A DNA stretch of 64,000 bases from Anaeromyxobacter diazotrophicus (GTDB taxonomy: Bacteria; Myxococcota; Myxococcia; Myxococcales; Anaeromyxobacteraceae), in assembly GCF_013340205.1 (NCBI RefSeq), contig NZ_BJTG01000001.1, forward strand, positions 186,001 through 250,000, given 5' to 3'. Position numbers and translations under genes: made by a program. The notes under the pieces were generated by a model. The model saw nothing but the letters and a program-made list of their open reading frames with translations, ran no database searches and was not told where the DNA came from. This document shows positions 54,897 through 63,728 of this stretch, piece after piece. Numbering within the stretch: position 1 is the first letter of the stretch; each line of letters opens with the position of its first letter.

Positions 54897-55586
54897 TCAT
54901 CGCCCGGGTTCCTGCGCCCCCGGCGGCGCCCCGGACGCGCCGAAGCGGCGGTCGACCGCGAGGTTCAGCTCGAGCACGTTCACGCGCGGCTCCCCGAGCA
55001 CGCCCAGATCGCGCCCCTCCGTGTACTCGTCCACGAGCGCGCGCACGCGGTCGAGCGCGACGCCGCGCGCCCGCGCGACGCGCGGCGCCTGCCAGCGCGC
55101 CGCCGCGGGCGAGAGGTGCGGGTCGAGCCCGCTGCCGGAGGCGGTGACGAGCTCGACCGGAACGGCGCCGGGTGCGTCCGGGTTCTCCTTTCGGAGCCGG
55201 TCCAGCGCCGCGGCAGCCCGTTCGCGCAGCTTCTTCGAGGTCGGGGCGAGGTTCGAGCCGCCCGAAGCCAGGGGATCGTATCCCTTCTCGCCGGCCGCGG
55301 ACGGGCGCGGCTGGAAGTAGCCCGGGGCGGCGAAGCCCTGCGCGAGGAGCTCGGAGCCGACGATCTTCCCGCTCGCGTCGCTGACGAGGCTGCCCTGCGC
55401 CTGCCGGGGGAACAGGACCCGCGCGACGCCGGTCATGGCGAGCGGGTAGAGGAGCCCGGTCAGGACGAGGGTCACGGCGGTGGCGCGCACCGCCGGCGCG
55501 AGCTCGTCGCGCAGCCGCGCCTCGCGCGGCGAGGCCGGTTCGGGCCCGGGCGGGGGGGGAAGCGCGTGGGCGACATTCCTGATCAT
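54897..55586 (-). CDS. kdpC: Potassium-transporting ATPase subunit C
   Basis: A 229-aa protein with one membrane helix (VRATAVTLVLTGLLYPLAM) and the conserved FPRQAQGSLV, YFQPRPSAAG, SGGSNLAPTS and VTASGSGLDPHLSPAAARWQ motifs. KdpC helps ATP binding by KdpB and assembly of the complex. An extra ~30-residue N-terminus precedes the helix. ATG 55586 is 22 bp after kdpB. Confidence 0.94.
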   Translation of the reverse strand: MIRNVAHALPPPPGPEPASPREARLRDELAPAVRATAVTLVLTGLLYPLAMTGVARVLFPRQAQGSLVSDASGKIVGSELLAQGFAAPGYFQPRPSAAGEKGYDPLASGGSNLAPTSKKLRERAAAALDRLRKENPDAPGAVPVELVTASGSGLDPHLSPAAARWQAPRVARARGVALDRVRALVDEYTEGRDLGVLGEPRVNVLELNLAVDRRFGASGAPPGAQEPGR

Positions 55587-55608
55587 GGCGGCCTCCTGCG
55601 ATCTGCGA

Positions 55609-57660
55609 TCAGACGACGCCGGCCGCCGACAAGGCCAGGTCGATGAGCTTGATGCCGGCAAACGGTGCGACCACGCCGCCCACCCCGTAGACGAGCAGCG
55701 ACCGCCGCAGCACCGCCGCGGCGCCGAGCGGCCGGTACCTCACGCCCTTCAGCGCGAGGGGGATGAGGAGCACGATGATGACGGCGTTGAAGATGACCGC
55801 CGAGAGGATGGCGCTGTACGGCGACGCGAGGTGCATGACGTCGAGCGGGGCCAGCTCCGGGTAGGCCGCGACGAAGAGCGCCGGCAGGATGGCGAAGTAC
55901 TTCGCGACGTCGTTCGCGATCGAGAACGTCGTCAGCGTTCCCCGCGTCATGAGGAGCTGCTTCCCGACCTCGACCACCTCGAGCAGCTTCGTGGGGTTGG
56001 AGTCGAGGTCGACCATGTTGCCGGCCTCCTTCGCCGCCTGCGTGCCGGTGTTCATGGCGACGCCCACGTCGGCCTGCGCGAGCGCCGGCGCGTCGTTGGT
56101 GCCGTCCCCGGTCATCGCCACCAGCTTCCCCTTCGCCTGCTCCGCCTGGATGAGCTTCATCTTGGCCTCGGGCGTCGCCTCGGCGAGGAAGTCGTCCACG
56201 CCCGCCTCGCGCGCGATGGCGGCCGCGGTGCGCGGGTTGTCGCCCGTGATCATGACGGTGCGGATGCCCATGGCGCGGAAGCGATCGAAGCGCTCCTGGA
56301 TGCCGCCCTTCACGACGTCCTTGAGGTGGATGACCCCCAGCACGCGCGCGCCGTCGGACACCGCGAGGGGCGTCCCTCCCGAGTCGGAGATGCGCGCCGC
56401 CTCGACCTCGAGCCGGTGAGGCATCGCGCCGCCGAGGGCGACCACGTGCCTCGCGATGGCCTCGACGGCGCCCTTCCGCAGGATCCGCCCCTGGACGTCC
56501 ACCCCGCTCATCCGCGTCTGCGCCGTGAAGGGGATGAACGCGTGCTCCGCGCCGCGCACCTCGCGGCCGCGCAGCCCGTAGCGCTCCTTCGCCAGCACGA
56601 CGATGGAGCGGCCCTCGGGGGTCTCGTCGGCGAGGCTCGCCAGCTGCGCGGCGTCCGCGACCTCTTCCACCTTCACGCCCGGCGCGGGCAGGAGCTCCGT
56701 CGCCATCCGGTTGCCGAGGGTGATGGTGCCGGTCTTGTCGAGGAGCAGCGTGTCGACATCACCCGCGGCCTCCACGGCGCGGCCGCTCATGGCGAGCACG
56801 TTCTTCCGCAGCAGCCGATCCATCCCGGCGATGCCGATGGCGGACAGGAGCCCCCCGATGGTGGTCGGGATGAGGCACACCAGCAGGGCGACGATGGCCG
56901 TCGCGCCGAGATCGATGGCGGAGTAGCGCGCGATGGGGACGAGCGTCACGCACGCGAAGAGGAACACGAGGGTGAGGCCCACCAGCAGGATGTGCAGCGC
57001 GATCTCGTTGGGGGTCTTCTGGCGGGCGGCGCCCTCGACGAGCGCGATCATGCGGTCCAGGAAGGACTCGCCTGGGTCCACCCCGACGCGCACCACCAGG
57101 CGATCGGAGAGCACCTTGGTGCCGCCGGTCACCGCGGAGCGGTCGCCGCCGGCCTCGCGGATGACCGGCGCCGACTCGCCGGTGATCGCCGACTCGTCCA
57201 CCGAGGCGATGCCCTCCACGATCTCCCCGTCGCCGGGGATGAGCTGCCCGGCCTCGACGACCACGACGTCGCCCTTGCGCAGGGACGACGCGTCCACGGT
57301 CACCTCGCGTCCGGAGACGAGCTTCCGGGCCCTGATCTCGCGGCGCATGCGCCGCAGCGTGTCGGCCTGCGCCTTGCCGCGCCCTTCTGCCACGGCCTCG
57401 GCGAAGTTCGCGAAGAGCACCGTGAACCACAGCCATACGCTCACCGTGAGGGTGAACCACCCTGGCGCCGCGCCGGCGGGGGGCGCGAGGCGATCGCGGA
57501 GCCACAGGAGCGTGGTGAGCAGGCTCCCGACCTCCACCACGAACATGACCGGGTTCCTCGCCACCAGGCGTGGATCGAGCTTCTTCAGGCTCTCGAGCGC
57601 TGCCTGGCGAACGATGGCGGGATCGAACAGGGAGAGCTGCCTCGCGCGCTCGATGGCCAT
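55609..57660 (-). CDS. kdpB: Potassium-transporting ATPase ATP-binding subunit
   Basis: A 683-aa P-type ATPase of normal length. Phosphorylation motif DKTGT ([13 protein letters not shown]), the TGES actuator motif (AITGESAPV) and the [11 protein letters not shown] hinge are present. It hydrolyses ATP to drive high-affinity K+ uptake through KdpA. ATG 57660 lies 2 bp after the kdpA stop. Confidence 0.97.
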   Translation of the reverse strand: MAIERARQLSLFDPAIVRQAALESLKKLDPRLVARNPVMFVVEVGSLLTTLLWLRDRLAPPAGAAPGWFTLTVSVWLWFTVLFANFAEAVAEGRGKAQADTLRRMRREIRARKLVSGREVTVDASSLRKGDVVVVEAGQLIPGDGEIVEGIASVDESAITGESAPVIREAGGDRSAVTGGTKVLSDRLVVRVGVDPGESFLDRMIALVEGAARQKTPNEIALHILLVGLTLVFLFACVTLVPIARYSAIDLGATAIVALLVCLIPTTIGGLLSAIGIAGMDRLLRKNVLAMSGRAVEAAGDVDTLLLDKTGTITLGNRMATELLPAPGVKVEEVADAAQLASLADETPEGRSIVVLAKERYGLRGREVRGAEHAFIPFTAQTRMSGVDVQGRILRKGAVEAIARHVVALGGAMPHRLEVEAARISDSGGTPLAVSDGARVLGVIHLKDVVKGGIQERFDRFRAMGIRTVMITGDNPRTAAAIAREAGVDDFLAEATPEAKMKLIQAEQAKGKLVAMTGDGTNDAPALAQADVGVAMNTGTQAAKEAGNMVDLDSNPTKLLEVVEVGKQLLMTRGTLTTFSIANDVAKYFAILPALFVAAYPELAPLDVMHLASPYSAILSAVIFNAVIIVLLIPLALKGVRYRPLGAAAVLRRSLLVYGVGGVVAPFAGIKLIDLALSAAGVV

Positions 57661-57662
57661 GG

Positions 57663-59384
57663 CTAGAACACCTTCCCGGAGACCGCCGCGAAGTGCTCGA
57701 GGACGGGGCCGAGCGACAGCGCCGGGAAGTAGGTCAGCGCGCCCACGATGAGGACGACGGCGACGAGGAGGACGGTGAACGTCAAGCCGGTGGTCGGGAA
57801 GGTCCCCAGCCCGGGCGCCACGACCTTCTTGCCGACCATCGAGCCGGCGATGCCGAGGGCCGGGATGATCATCCAGAAGCGCCCGACGAGCATGTCTACC
57901 GCGAGCGTGAGATTCCAGAATCTCGTGTTGCCGTTCAGGCCTGCGAAGGCCGAGCCGTTGTTGGCAGCGCCGCTGGAGTACGCGTAGAGCAGCTCGGACA
58001 GGCCGTGCGGTCCAGCGTTGCCGAGCGACGACGTCCCGAGGCCGACCACCGAGGACCACGCGGTCAGCGTGAGCACGATCGCCGGGAAGACGAGGAGATA
58101 GAGCATGGCGAGCTTCAGCTCGCGCCCCTCGATCTTCTTGCCGAGGTACTCGGGCGTGCGGCCCACCATGAGGCCGGCGATGAAGACGGTGAGCACCACC
58201 ATCACGAGGATGCCGTAGAGCCCGGCGCCCACCCCGCCGAAGATCACCTCGCCGAGCTGCATGTTCACCATCGGCACGAGGCCGCCCAGGGGGGTGAAGC
58301 TGTCGTGCATCGCGTTCACGGCGCCGCACGACGCGTCGGTGGTGACGGTGGCGAACAGCGCGCTGTTCGCCACCCCGAAGCGGAGCTCCTTCCCCTCCAG
58401 GTTCCCCGGGCCGTGGTCGACGGCGAGGCTCGCCAGCGCCGGGTTCGGGTGCGACTCTGCGTGATAGGTCGCGAGGACACCCGCGAGCCACAGGATCGCC
58501 ATCGCGCCGAAGATGGCCCATCCCTGGCGCGTGCTGCGCGCCATCTTTCCATACGTGTAGGTGAGGCCGGCCGGGATGGCGAAGATGAGCACCAGCTGCA
58601 CGAAGTTCACGAGCGGCGTCGGGTTCTCGAACGGATGGGCGCTGTTGGCGTTGAAGAAGCCGCCGCCGTTCGTCCCGAACATCTTGATGACCTCCTGCGA
58701 CGCGACCGGCCCGAGCGCGATCACCTGCTTCGCGCCCTCGACGGTGGAGATCTCGCGGTACGCCGAGAGCGTCTGCGGCACCCCCATGGCCACGAGCGCG
58801 AGCCCGACGGCGACGGAGACCGGCAGCAGCAGGTAGACGATGGACCGGACGAGGTCGACCCAGAAGCTCCCCAGGGTCTTCGGGCCGCCGGGGCCCGGCT
58901 GGCGGGTGAGCCCGCGCGCGAGCGCCAGCGCGACGCCGATGCCGGCCGCGGCGGAGGTGAAGTTGTGCCACGCCAGCCCCGCCATCTGCGTCAGGTAGCT
59001 CATCGTGCTCTCGCCGCCGTAGTTCTGCCAGTTGGTGTTGGTGGCGAAGCTGGCGGCGGTGTCGAGGGCGAGGTCCGAGGCGACGGGGCCGAACCGCTCG
59101 GGGTTGAAGGGGAGCAGGTGCTGCAGCCGCTGGAGCGCGTAGGTGACGAGGACGCCGCAGGCGCTGAAGAGCAACAGGGCGGTCGCGTAGCCCTTCCAGC
59201 CCTGCTCCCTCCTCGGATCGACGCCGCAGAGCCGGTACAGCGCGCGCTCGAGCGGACCGAAGACGCGCGGCAGAGGCGGCCGCTCGCCCTCGAACACGCG
59301 GTACATGTAGCCGCCGAGCGGCCTCGTGGTCGCGAGGATCACGAGCGCGAAGAGCGCGATCTGGAGCCAGCCGTTGGTCGTCAT
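57663..59384 (-). CDS. kdpA: Potassium-transporting ATPase potassium-binding subunit
   Basis: A 573-aa membrane protein with about ten helices and four selectivity-filter-like loops, for example [33 protein letters not shown], and [17 protein letters not shown]. It binds and conducts K+ in the Kdp complex. It begins 8 bp after kdpF. Confidence 0.96.
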   Translation of the reverse strand: MTTNGWLQIALFALVILATTRPLGGYMYRVFEGERPPLPRVFGPLERALYRLCGVDPRREQGWKGYATALLLFSACGVLVTYALQRLQHLLPFNPERFGPVASDLALDTAASFATNTNWQNYGGESTMSYLTQMAGLAWHNFTSAAAGIGVALALARGLTRQPGPGGPKTLGSFWVDLVRSIVYLLLPVSVAVGLALVAMGVPQTLSAYREISTVEGAKQVIALGPVASQEVIKMFGTNGGGFFNANSAHPFENPTPLVNFVQLVLIFAIPAGLTYTYGKMARSTRQGWAIFGAMAILWLAGVLATYHAESHPNPALASLAVDHGPGNLEGKELRFGVANSALFATVTTDASCGAVNAMHDSFTPLGGLVPMVNMQLGEVIFGGVGAGLYGILVMVVLTVFIAGLMVGRTPEYLGKKIEGRELKLAMLYLLVFPAIVLTLTAWSSVVGLGTSSLGNAGPHGLSELLYAYSSGAANNGSAFAGLNGNTRFWNLTLAVDMLVGRFWMIIPALGIAGSMVGKKVVAPGLGTFPTTGLTFTVLLVAVVLIVGALTYFPALSLGPVLEHFAAVSGKVF

Positions 59385-59392
59385 GACGCTCC

Positions 59393-59482
59393 CTAGAAGC
59401 GCTCGGGACGGATCAGCGCGTACCCGAGGTAACCGGTGAGGAGCACCGACAGGATGACGCCGATGGCGTACTCGAGGCTCAT
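59393..59482 (-). CDS. kdpF: KdpF small membrane subunit
   Basis: A 29-aa single-helix peptide ([20 protein letters not shown] core, ending RPERF), the usual size and position of KdpF directly in front of kdpA. It stabilises the Kdp complex in the membrane. ATG at 59482 overlaps nothing; it lies 8 bp after a second small membrane peptide gene. Confidence 0.9.
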   Translation of the reverse strand: MSLEYAIGVILSVLLTGYLGYALIRPERF

Positions 59483-59490
59483 GGTCACCT

Positions 59491-59571
59491 TCACAAGCCG
59501 TCGCACCCGCGCAGATACGCGAGGCTCACGGCAAAGAACACGACGACGCCGGCGACGAGGAGCAGGTCCAT
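59491..59571 (-). CDS. 26-aa membrane peptide upstream of kdpF
   Basis: A 26-codon frame: one hydrophobic helix (MDLLLVAGVVVFFAVSLAYL) ending RGCDGL. It sits between the kdp promoter candidate and kdpF and is transcribed with them. Small proteins with a similar (hydrophobic helix)-RGCD ending occur in front of kdpF in other genomes as far as I recall, but I cannot verify this here. It could be a further Kdp accessory peptide. Confidence 0.6.
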   Translation of the reverse strand: MDLLLVAGVVVFFAVSLAYLRGCDGL

Positions 59572-59588
59572 GGTGCCCAGCGACGAAG

Positions 59589-59604
59589 TGCACGGGAGGT
59601 GCCA
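59589..59604 (-). promoter_or_regulatory. Candidate sigma-54 promoter of the kdp operon
   Basis: On the minus strand TGGCAC-N5-GTGCA runs from 59604 to 59589, differing from the TGGCAC-N5-TTGCA consensus by one base; GG and GC are 10 bp apart. Transcription would begin near 59578, 7 nt before the 26-aa peptide and before kdpF-A-B-C. An NtrC-type regulator encoded at the other end of the cluster supports it. Confidence 0.6.
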
Positions 59605-59645
59605 TCCCCTTTTCCGTGCGGGATCGCGGCGGCGCGCGGCCTCGC

Positions 59646-59690
59646 CGTGCATTTCGCAAGTCGCGCCAGGGACCGTTCGTGCAACTTGCG
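59646..59690. promoter_or_regulatory. Candidate enhancer sites for the NtrC-type regulator
   Basis: Two direct copies of CGTGCA (59646-59651 and 59678-59683) are spaced 32 bp apart, about three helical turns. Each is followed by one arm of a perfect 7-bp inverted repeat, CGCAAGT (59655-59661) and ACTTGCG (59684-59690). They lie 42-86 bp upstream of the -24 element of the kdp promoter candidate, where sigma-54 enhancer-binding proteins usually bind. Confidence 0.4.
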
Positions 59691-59774
59691 GTTCCTCGCC
59701 GGGTCGAGCGTGCGCTTCTCGCTCCACCGGAGTCCGGGGGCCGGCCTGGCACGCGACGTGCTGCTGGATCGGCC

Positions 59775-60143
59775 ATGCGCGCCGCGGTCCCTCCTACGCT
59801 CCGGCTCCTCCGAGGCGGCGCTCCAGCTCGTGCCACGTTGGCCTGGGGCGAGCGGTCGCTACTGCCCAGGATCGCGGCGCTCGTCGCGGTCGCCGCGCTG
59901 TCCGTCCTTGCGTCCACCCTGTCCTCCGAGCGGCGAGCGCTTCGCGCCCTCCCCCTGGAAGAGCGCAGCTCGCTGGTCGCTCGCACGGTCGCCGAGCTGC
60001 GTCAGTCCTGCACCGAGCAGCGCCCCGAGGCGCTCAGGGGCCATTGCCGCGAGCTGGCCTCCTTCGCCGCGCAGTTCGAGGAGTGCCGCGGCGAGTGCGA
60101 GGCGCTCGTGCACCGCCAGCTGGCCCCCATCCCGACCCGGTAA
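59775..60143 (+). CDS. Small membrane-anchored hypothetical protein
   Basis: A 122-aa protein: basic start, one hydrophobic helix (IAALVAVAALSVLAST), then a charged periplasmic-side helix with four cysteines (LRQSCTEQ, GHCREL, EECRGECEAL) that could form two disulphides. It diverges from the kdp operon. No family name is known to me. ATG 59775 is the only ATG; the ribosome site is weak. Confidence 0.7.
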   Translation: MRAAVPPTLRLLRGGAPARATLAWGERSLLPRIAALVAVAALSVLASTLSSERRALRALPLEERSSLVARTVAELRQSCTEQRPEALRGHCRELASFAAQFEECRGECEALVHRQLAPIPTR

Positions 60144-60191
60144 GCTGGAAGGCGAGGCAGCTCCGGGCGGCCACTTCTTCTCGGCCGTCCG

Positions 60192-61361
60192 TCACCCCGA
60201 GATCCTCCCGCGCAGCGTCGCGGCGTCGTGCGGACCAGGCTCGGAGATGAGCGCGCGCGCCGCGTCCATCTTCCCGAAGATCCCCCACGTCAGGACGCCG
60301 CGCACCCGGCCGCCCGACAGGTAATGGACGACGCCCTTGCGGAACCGCTCCGTCCAGTCGGCCACGACCTCGAGCCGCGGGTCGAGCACCCCCACCGCCT
60401 CGTAGCCCAGGTCGAACAGATCCGAGTAGAAGAACGGCAGGTGGCGATAGGCGACGGCGGCGCCCGCCATCGCGCGACCGGCCTCGCGGCCCATGCGGTT
60501 GGCGTTGTCCTCGTGCTCGACGCGGATCCGCTGGCCGAGCGCCGGGTTCGGGAACCGCGCCACGTCGCCGGCGGCGAACACGGCCGGATCCGAGGTGCGC
60601 AGCCCCTCGTCGACGAGGATGCCGTCGTCCACCGCCAGCCCCGCCCGGGCGGCGAGGCCGTCGTCCGGGACGATCCCGAGCCCCGCCACCACGAGATCGG
60701 CCCGGAGCTCGCCCCGATCGGTCCGGAGCACGAACCCGCCGCCTCGCGCCTCGACCCCGGTGAGGCGCTCCTGCGGGCGGACCTCCACCTCGCGCTCGGC
60801 GTAGTAGGCGTTCAGGTGCTCCGAGAGGTCCGGCGGGAACAGGCGCGCGCCGATCCCGCGCTCCGGGAAGAGCAGCGTGACGCGGTGGCCCGCCGTCGTG
60901 AGCGAGGCGGCCAGCTCGGAGCCGATGAAGCCTCCGCCGACGACCGCCACGTGCTTGCCGACCGGGAGCGCCCGGACGCGCCGGTAGTCCGCGACGGTCC
61001 GGTAGTAGACGACCCCCGCGTCGGCGAAGGGCAAGCGCCGGGGCGTGCCGCCGGTCGCGAGGAGGAGCCGCTCGTAGCCGAGGCTCTCGCCCCCCTCCAG
61101 CGTGACCCGACGCGCGCCGCGGTCGATCGCGATCGCGCGCTCCCCCGCGCGCAGCGAGACGCCCTCCACCGCCGGCAGCCAGATGGAGCCCTCCTCCTGC
61201 CCCGTCCACAGCCCCTTCGTGAGCGGCGGGCGAGCGTACGGGCGCGCCGGCTCGTCGCCCACGATCGCGATCGACCCGGCCGCGTCCACCGACCGGATCC
61301 CCTGGGCCGCCGCGTGGCCCGTCATCCCACCGCCGATCACCACGTACTTGAACTCGGCCAT
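60192..61361 (-). CDS. FAD-dependent pyridine nucleotide-disulphide oxidoreductase (AIF/ferredoxin-reductase-like)
   Basis: A 389-aa flavoprotein. FAD-binding VVIGGGMTGHAAAQGI is at the N-terminus, an NAD(P)H-binding VAVVGGGFIGSELAASL in the middle, and AAGDVARFPN is the second FAD contact. There is no redox-active CxxxxC pair, which fits the ferredoxin/rubredoxin or monodehydroascorbate reductase group. The electron acceptor is unknown. ATG 61361 has a very strong AAGGAGGG ribosome site. Confidence 0.9.
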   Translation of the reverse strand: MAEFKYVVIGGGMTGHAAAQGIRSVDAAGSIAIVGDEPARPYARPPLTKGLWTGQEEGSIWLPAVEGVSLRAGERAIAIDRGARRVTLEGGESLGYERLLLATGGTPRRLPFADAGVVYYRTVADYRRVRALPVGKHVAVVGGGFIGSELAASLTTAGHRVTLLFPERGIGARLFPPDLSEHLNAYYAEREVEVRPQERLTGVEARGGGFVLRTDRGELRADLVVAGLGIVPDDGLAARAGLAVDDGILVDEGLRTSDPAVFAAGDVARFPNPALGQRIRVEHEDNANRMGREAGRAMAGAAVAYRHLPFFYSDLFDLGYEAVGVLDPRLEVVADWTERFRKGVVHYLSGGRVRGVLTWGIFGKMDAARALISEPGPHDAATLRGRISG

Positions 61362-61518
61362 CCCGCCCTCCTTGGACGATCCATGGAGATGCGCGGGCCC
61401 GGCGTCAGGTGACACGCCGGCGGCGGCCCGCGGACGTCCGGTGCCCGGGCGCCAGGCCGGCTGACCGAGGACTTGCCCGCGGCGCGAGAGGAACGACTTT
61501 TGTTCCTGGAGCCACTCC

Positions 61519-61896
61519 ATGTCGCTGGCCAGGTTCGAACATCGGGGCGCCTCCGTGCTCGTCTACCCGACTTGCCGGCGGCTCGACGCCGAGGTGGCCT
61601 CGGAGTTCAGCCGCCAGGTGGCCGGCCAGGTGCAGGGGCGCTCGCTCGTGACCGTCTCGCTCTCGGAGGTGGAGGCGATCGACTGCTCGGGGCTCGCCGC
61701 GCTTGTGGTGATCCTGCAGAAGATGCCGCCGGGAGGCGTGCTGCGGCTCGCGGGCGTCCGCCCCTCCGCGCACGAGCTCCTCGAGGCGACCGGCCTCGGC
61801 GCCCTCTTCCCCGTGGTCGACGCGGCCGCCGCAGCGCCGGGGGGCGACTCCGGCTGGACGACGACGCCGCTCCCGGATGACGCCCTGGTGCCGTGA
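61519..61896 (+). CDS. STAS-domain anti-sigma-factor-antagonist-like protein
   Basis: A 125-aa single STAS domain. The conserved D-x-S-G-L motif is present as DCSGLAAL with S57 as the possible phosphorylation site. The last ~20 residues are a tail. Such proteins bind anti-sigma kinases or tune other partners. It is translationally coupled (GTGA overlap) to a cellulose-synthase-like glycosyltransferase gene, suggesting that its target may be that enzyme or its regulation. A GGAG precedes ATG 61519. Confidence 0.85.
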   Translation: MSLARFEHRGASVLVYPTCRRLDAEVASEFSRQVAGQVQGRSLVTVSLSEVEAIDCSGLAALVVILQKMPPGGVLRLAGVRPSAHELLEATGLGALFPVVDAAAAAPGGDSGWTTTPLPDDALVP

Positions 61897-63728
61897 CCGG
61901 AGCCGGGGGGCCGACCGTGGACGCGACGTGCGCTCGCTGCGAGGATCGGCTCCCTGGCGAGCCCGTCGCTCCGAGCTCCGCGCGCGACCTCACGTTCCAG
62001 GCGCTGGCGGTCTTCGCGTTCCTCCTCGGGCTCCGCTACCTGACCTGGCGGTGGACGTCCTCCTTGAACCCGTCGGCGCTCGCGTTCGCGGTGATGATCG
62101 CCGCGGCCGAGTCGCTCGCCTTCCTGGGCGACGTCCTGTTCTTCCTCTCGATCTGGCGCATCACGCCCGTCGCCTCCCCGCCGCCTCCCGCGACGCTCCG
62201 CGAGATCGGCGCCTCGCCCGCGACGCCGGATCGCGAGCTCCGCGTCGACGTCTTCATCGCGACGTACGACGAGCCGGTCGAGCTGGTCGCGCTCTCGGTG
62301 CGGGACGCGAAGCGCCTGCGCTATCCGCACCCCCTCACGCTCCGGATCCACGTGCTCGACGACGGGCGGCGGGGCGCCATGCGGGACATGGCCAGGGAGG
62401 AGGGGGTGGGCTACCTCACCCGCCCCGACAACGCCGGCTACAAGGCGGGAAACCTCCGGAACGGCCTCCAGCACACCGACGGCGACCTCGTCGTCATCTG
62501 CGACGCGGACACGCGCCCGCTCCCGGGGCTGCTGGAGGAGACGCTCGGCTACTTTCGCGATCCGCGCGTCGCCTGGGTGCAGACACCGCAGTGGTTCTAC
62601 GACGTCAGCCCGGGGACGCCGCTGCCGGAGTGGCTGGCGAGCCGCCTGCGGCTCGGGCCGGCCGGCGGCGCGCTCGGGCGCGGCATCGAGCTCCTGCTCG
62701 GGCCGATCACGGTCGGCGGGGACCCCCTCGGCAACGACGCCAGCACGTTCTACGGCGTGATCCAGGCGAGCCGGAACTGGTGCAACGCCGCGTTCTGCTG
62801 CGGAGCCGGGAGCATCCACCGCCGCGAGGCCGTGATGGAGTCGGCCCTGAAGCAGTTCGCGCAGGAGGTGACCGCGGCGACGCGTCGCTTCGCCGACCGG
62901 GTGCCGGATCGAGCGCTCCGGCGGCCGCTCGCCGCCGCCGTCGCCGGGGCGGCGGCGCGTCGCACGGAGCTCATGCCTTACCGCTTCCACGTCTCCGAGG
63001 ACATCTACACCAGCATCATCGTCCACGCGGATCCCCGGCGGCGCTGGCGCTCGGTTCACCACCCCCGCCCGCTCACGCGCATGCTCTCGCCGCAGGACCT
63101 GCTCGCCTGGACCATCCAGCGGTTCAAGTACGCGAGCGGCACGCTCGACATCGGGTGGCACGACAACCCGCTCAAGCGGCCGGGGCTCACCGCCTGGCAG
63201 AAGCTGATGTACCTCGCCACCATCTACTCCTACCTGTCGCCGCTCTGGCTCGTCCCGCTGCTGCTCGCGCCGGTCGTCTTCTTCTTCGCGGGCGTCACGC
63301 CGGTGGTCGCCTTCGACCCGGAGTTCTTCGCGCAGATCGTGCCCTTCCTGGTCGCCAAGCGGCTCGCCTTCATGGTCGGGACCTGGGGCTTCCGCACCTG
63401 GCGCGCGGAGCAGTACCACCTGGCCTCGGCCTGGCTCCACCTGAAGGCGCTGCTCCACGTCCTCGCGGGCAAGCCCCTCCGGTTCCCGGTGACCCCGAAG
63501 ACGCGCGCCGAGCGCCGCTTCCTGCGCCTCGTCGCGCCGCACGTGCTCCTGGTCGCGGCGATGGCGGCGGGGCTCGTGTACCGCGGCAGCCTCATCGCCT
63601 CCGGGCGCGCGCCGGCCGACACCACCGCGTACCTGGTGAACGTCTTCTGGAGCCTGTACGGCACCCTGTGCCTGCTGCCGATGATCGCGGCGGGACTCGG
63701 GCGCCGTCCCGGAGCCGCGCTCGCATGA
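61893..63728 (+). CDS. Cellulose-synthase-like family-2 glycosyltransferase
   Basis: A 611-aa processive-type membrane glycosyltransferase. Two N-terminal helices precede the GT domain (RVDVFIATYDEPVEL; HVLDDGRR; CDADTRPLPG; FCCGAGSIHRREAV; HVSEDIYTS; IQRFKYASG in place of QxxRW), and four or more C-terminal helices follow. It would polymerise a sugar and pass the chain through the inner membrane. The polymer is unknown; there is no PilZ domain. GTG 61893 overlaps the STAS gene stop. The next gene overlaps its stop as well (63725-63728). Confidence 0.9.
   Translation: MTGAGGPTVDATCARCEDRLPGEPVAPSSARDLTFQALAVFAFLLGLRYLTWRWTSSLNPSALAFAVMIAAAESLAFLGDVLFFLSIWRITPVASPPPPATLREIGASPATPDRELRVDVFIATYDEPVELVALSVRDAKRLRYPHPLTLRIHVLDDGRRGAMRDMAREEGVGYLTRPDNAGYKAGNLRNGLQHTDGDLVVICDADTRPLPGLLEETLGYFRDPRVAWVQTPQWFYDVSPGTPLPEWLASRLRLGPAGGALGRGIELLLGPITVGGDPLGNDASTFYGVIQASRNWCNAAFCCGAGSIHRREAVMESALKQFAQEVTAATRRFADRVPDRALRRPLAAAVAGAAARRTELMPYRFHVSEDIYTSIIVHADPRRRWRSVHHPRPLTRMLSPQDLLAWTIQRFKYASGTLDIGWHDNPLKRPGLTAWQKLMYLATIYSYLSPLWLVPLLLAPVVFFFAGVTPVVAFDPEFFAQIVPFLVAKRLAFMVGTWGFRTWRAEQYHLASAWLHLKALLHVLAGKPLRFPVTPKTRAERRFLRLVAPHVLLVAAMAAGLVYRGSLIASGRAPADTTAYLVNVFWSLYGTLCLLPMIAAGLGRRPGAALA

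Noticed and set aside
59747-59761. Plus-strand TGGCAC-N5-GTGC in front of the small membrane protein gene at 59775
   Set aside because: The predicted transcript would start only about 2 nt before the ATG, leaving no room for a ribosome site. Could be real if translation starts later, but not supported enough to list.
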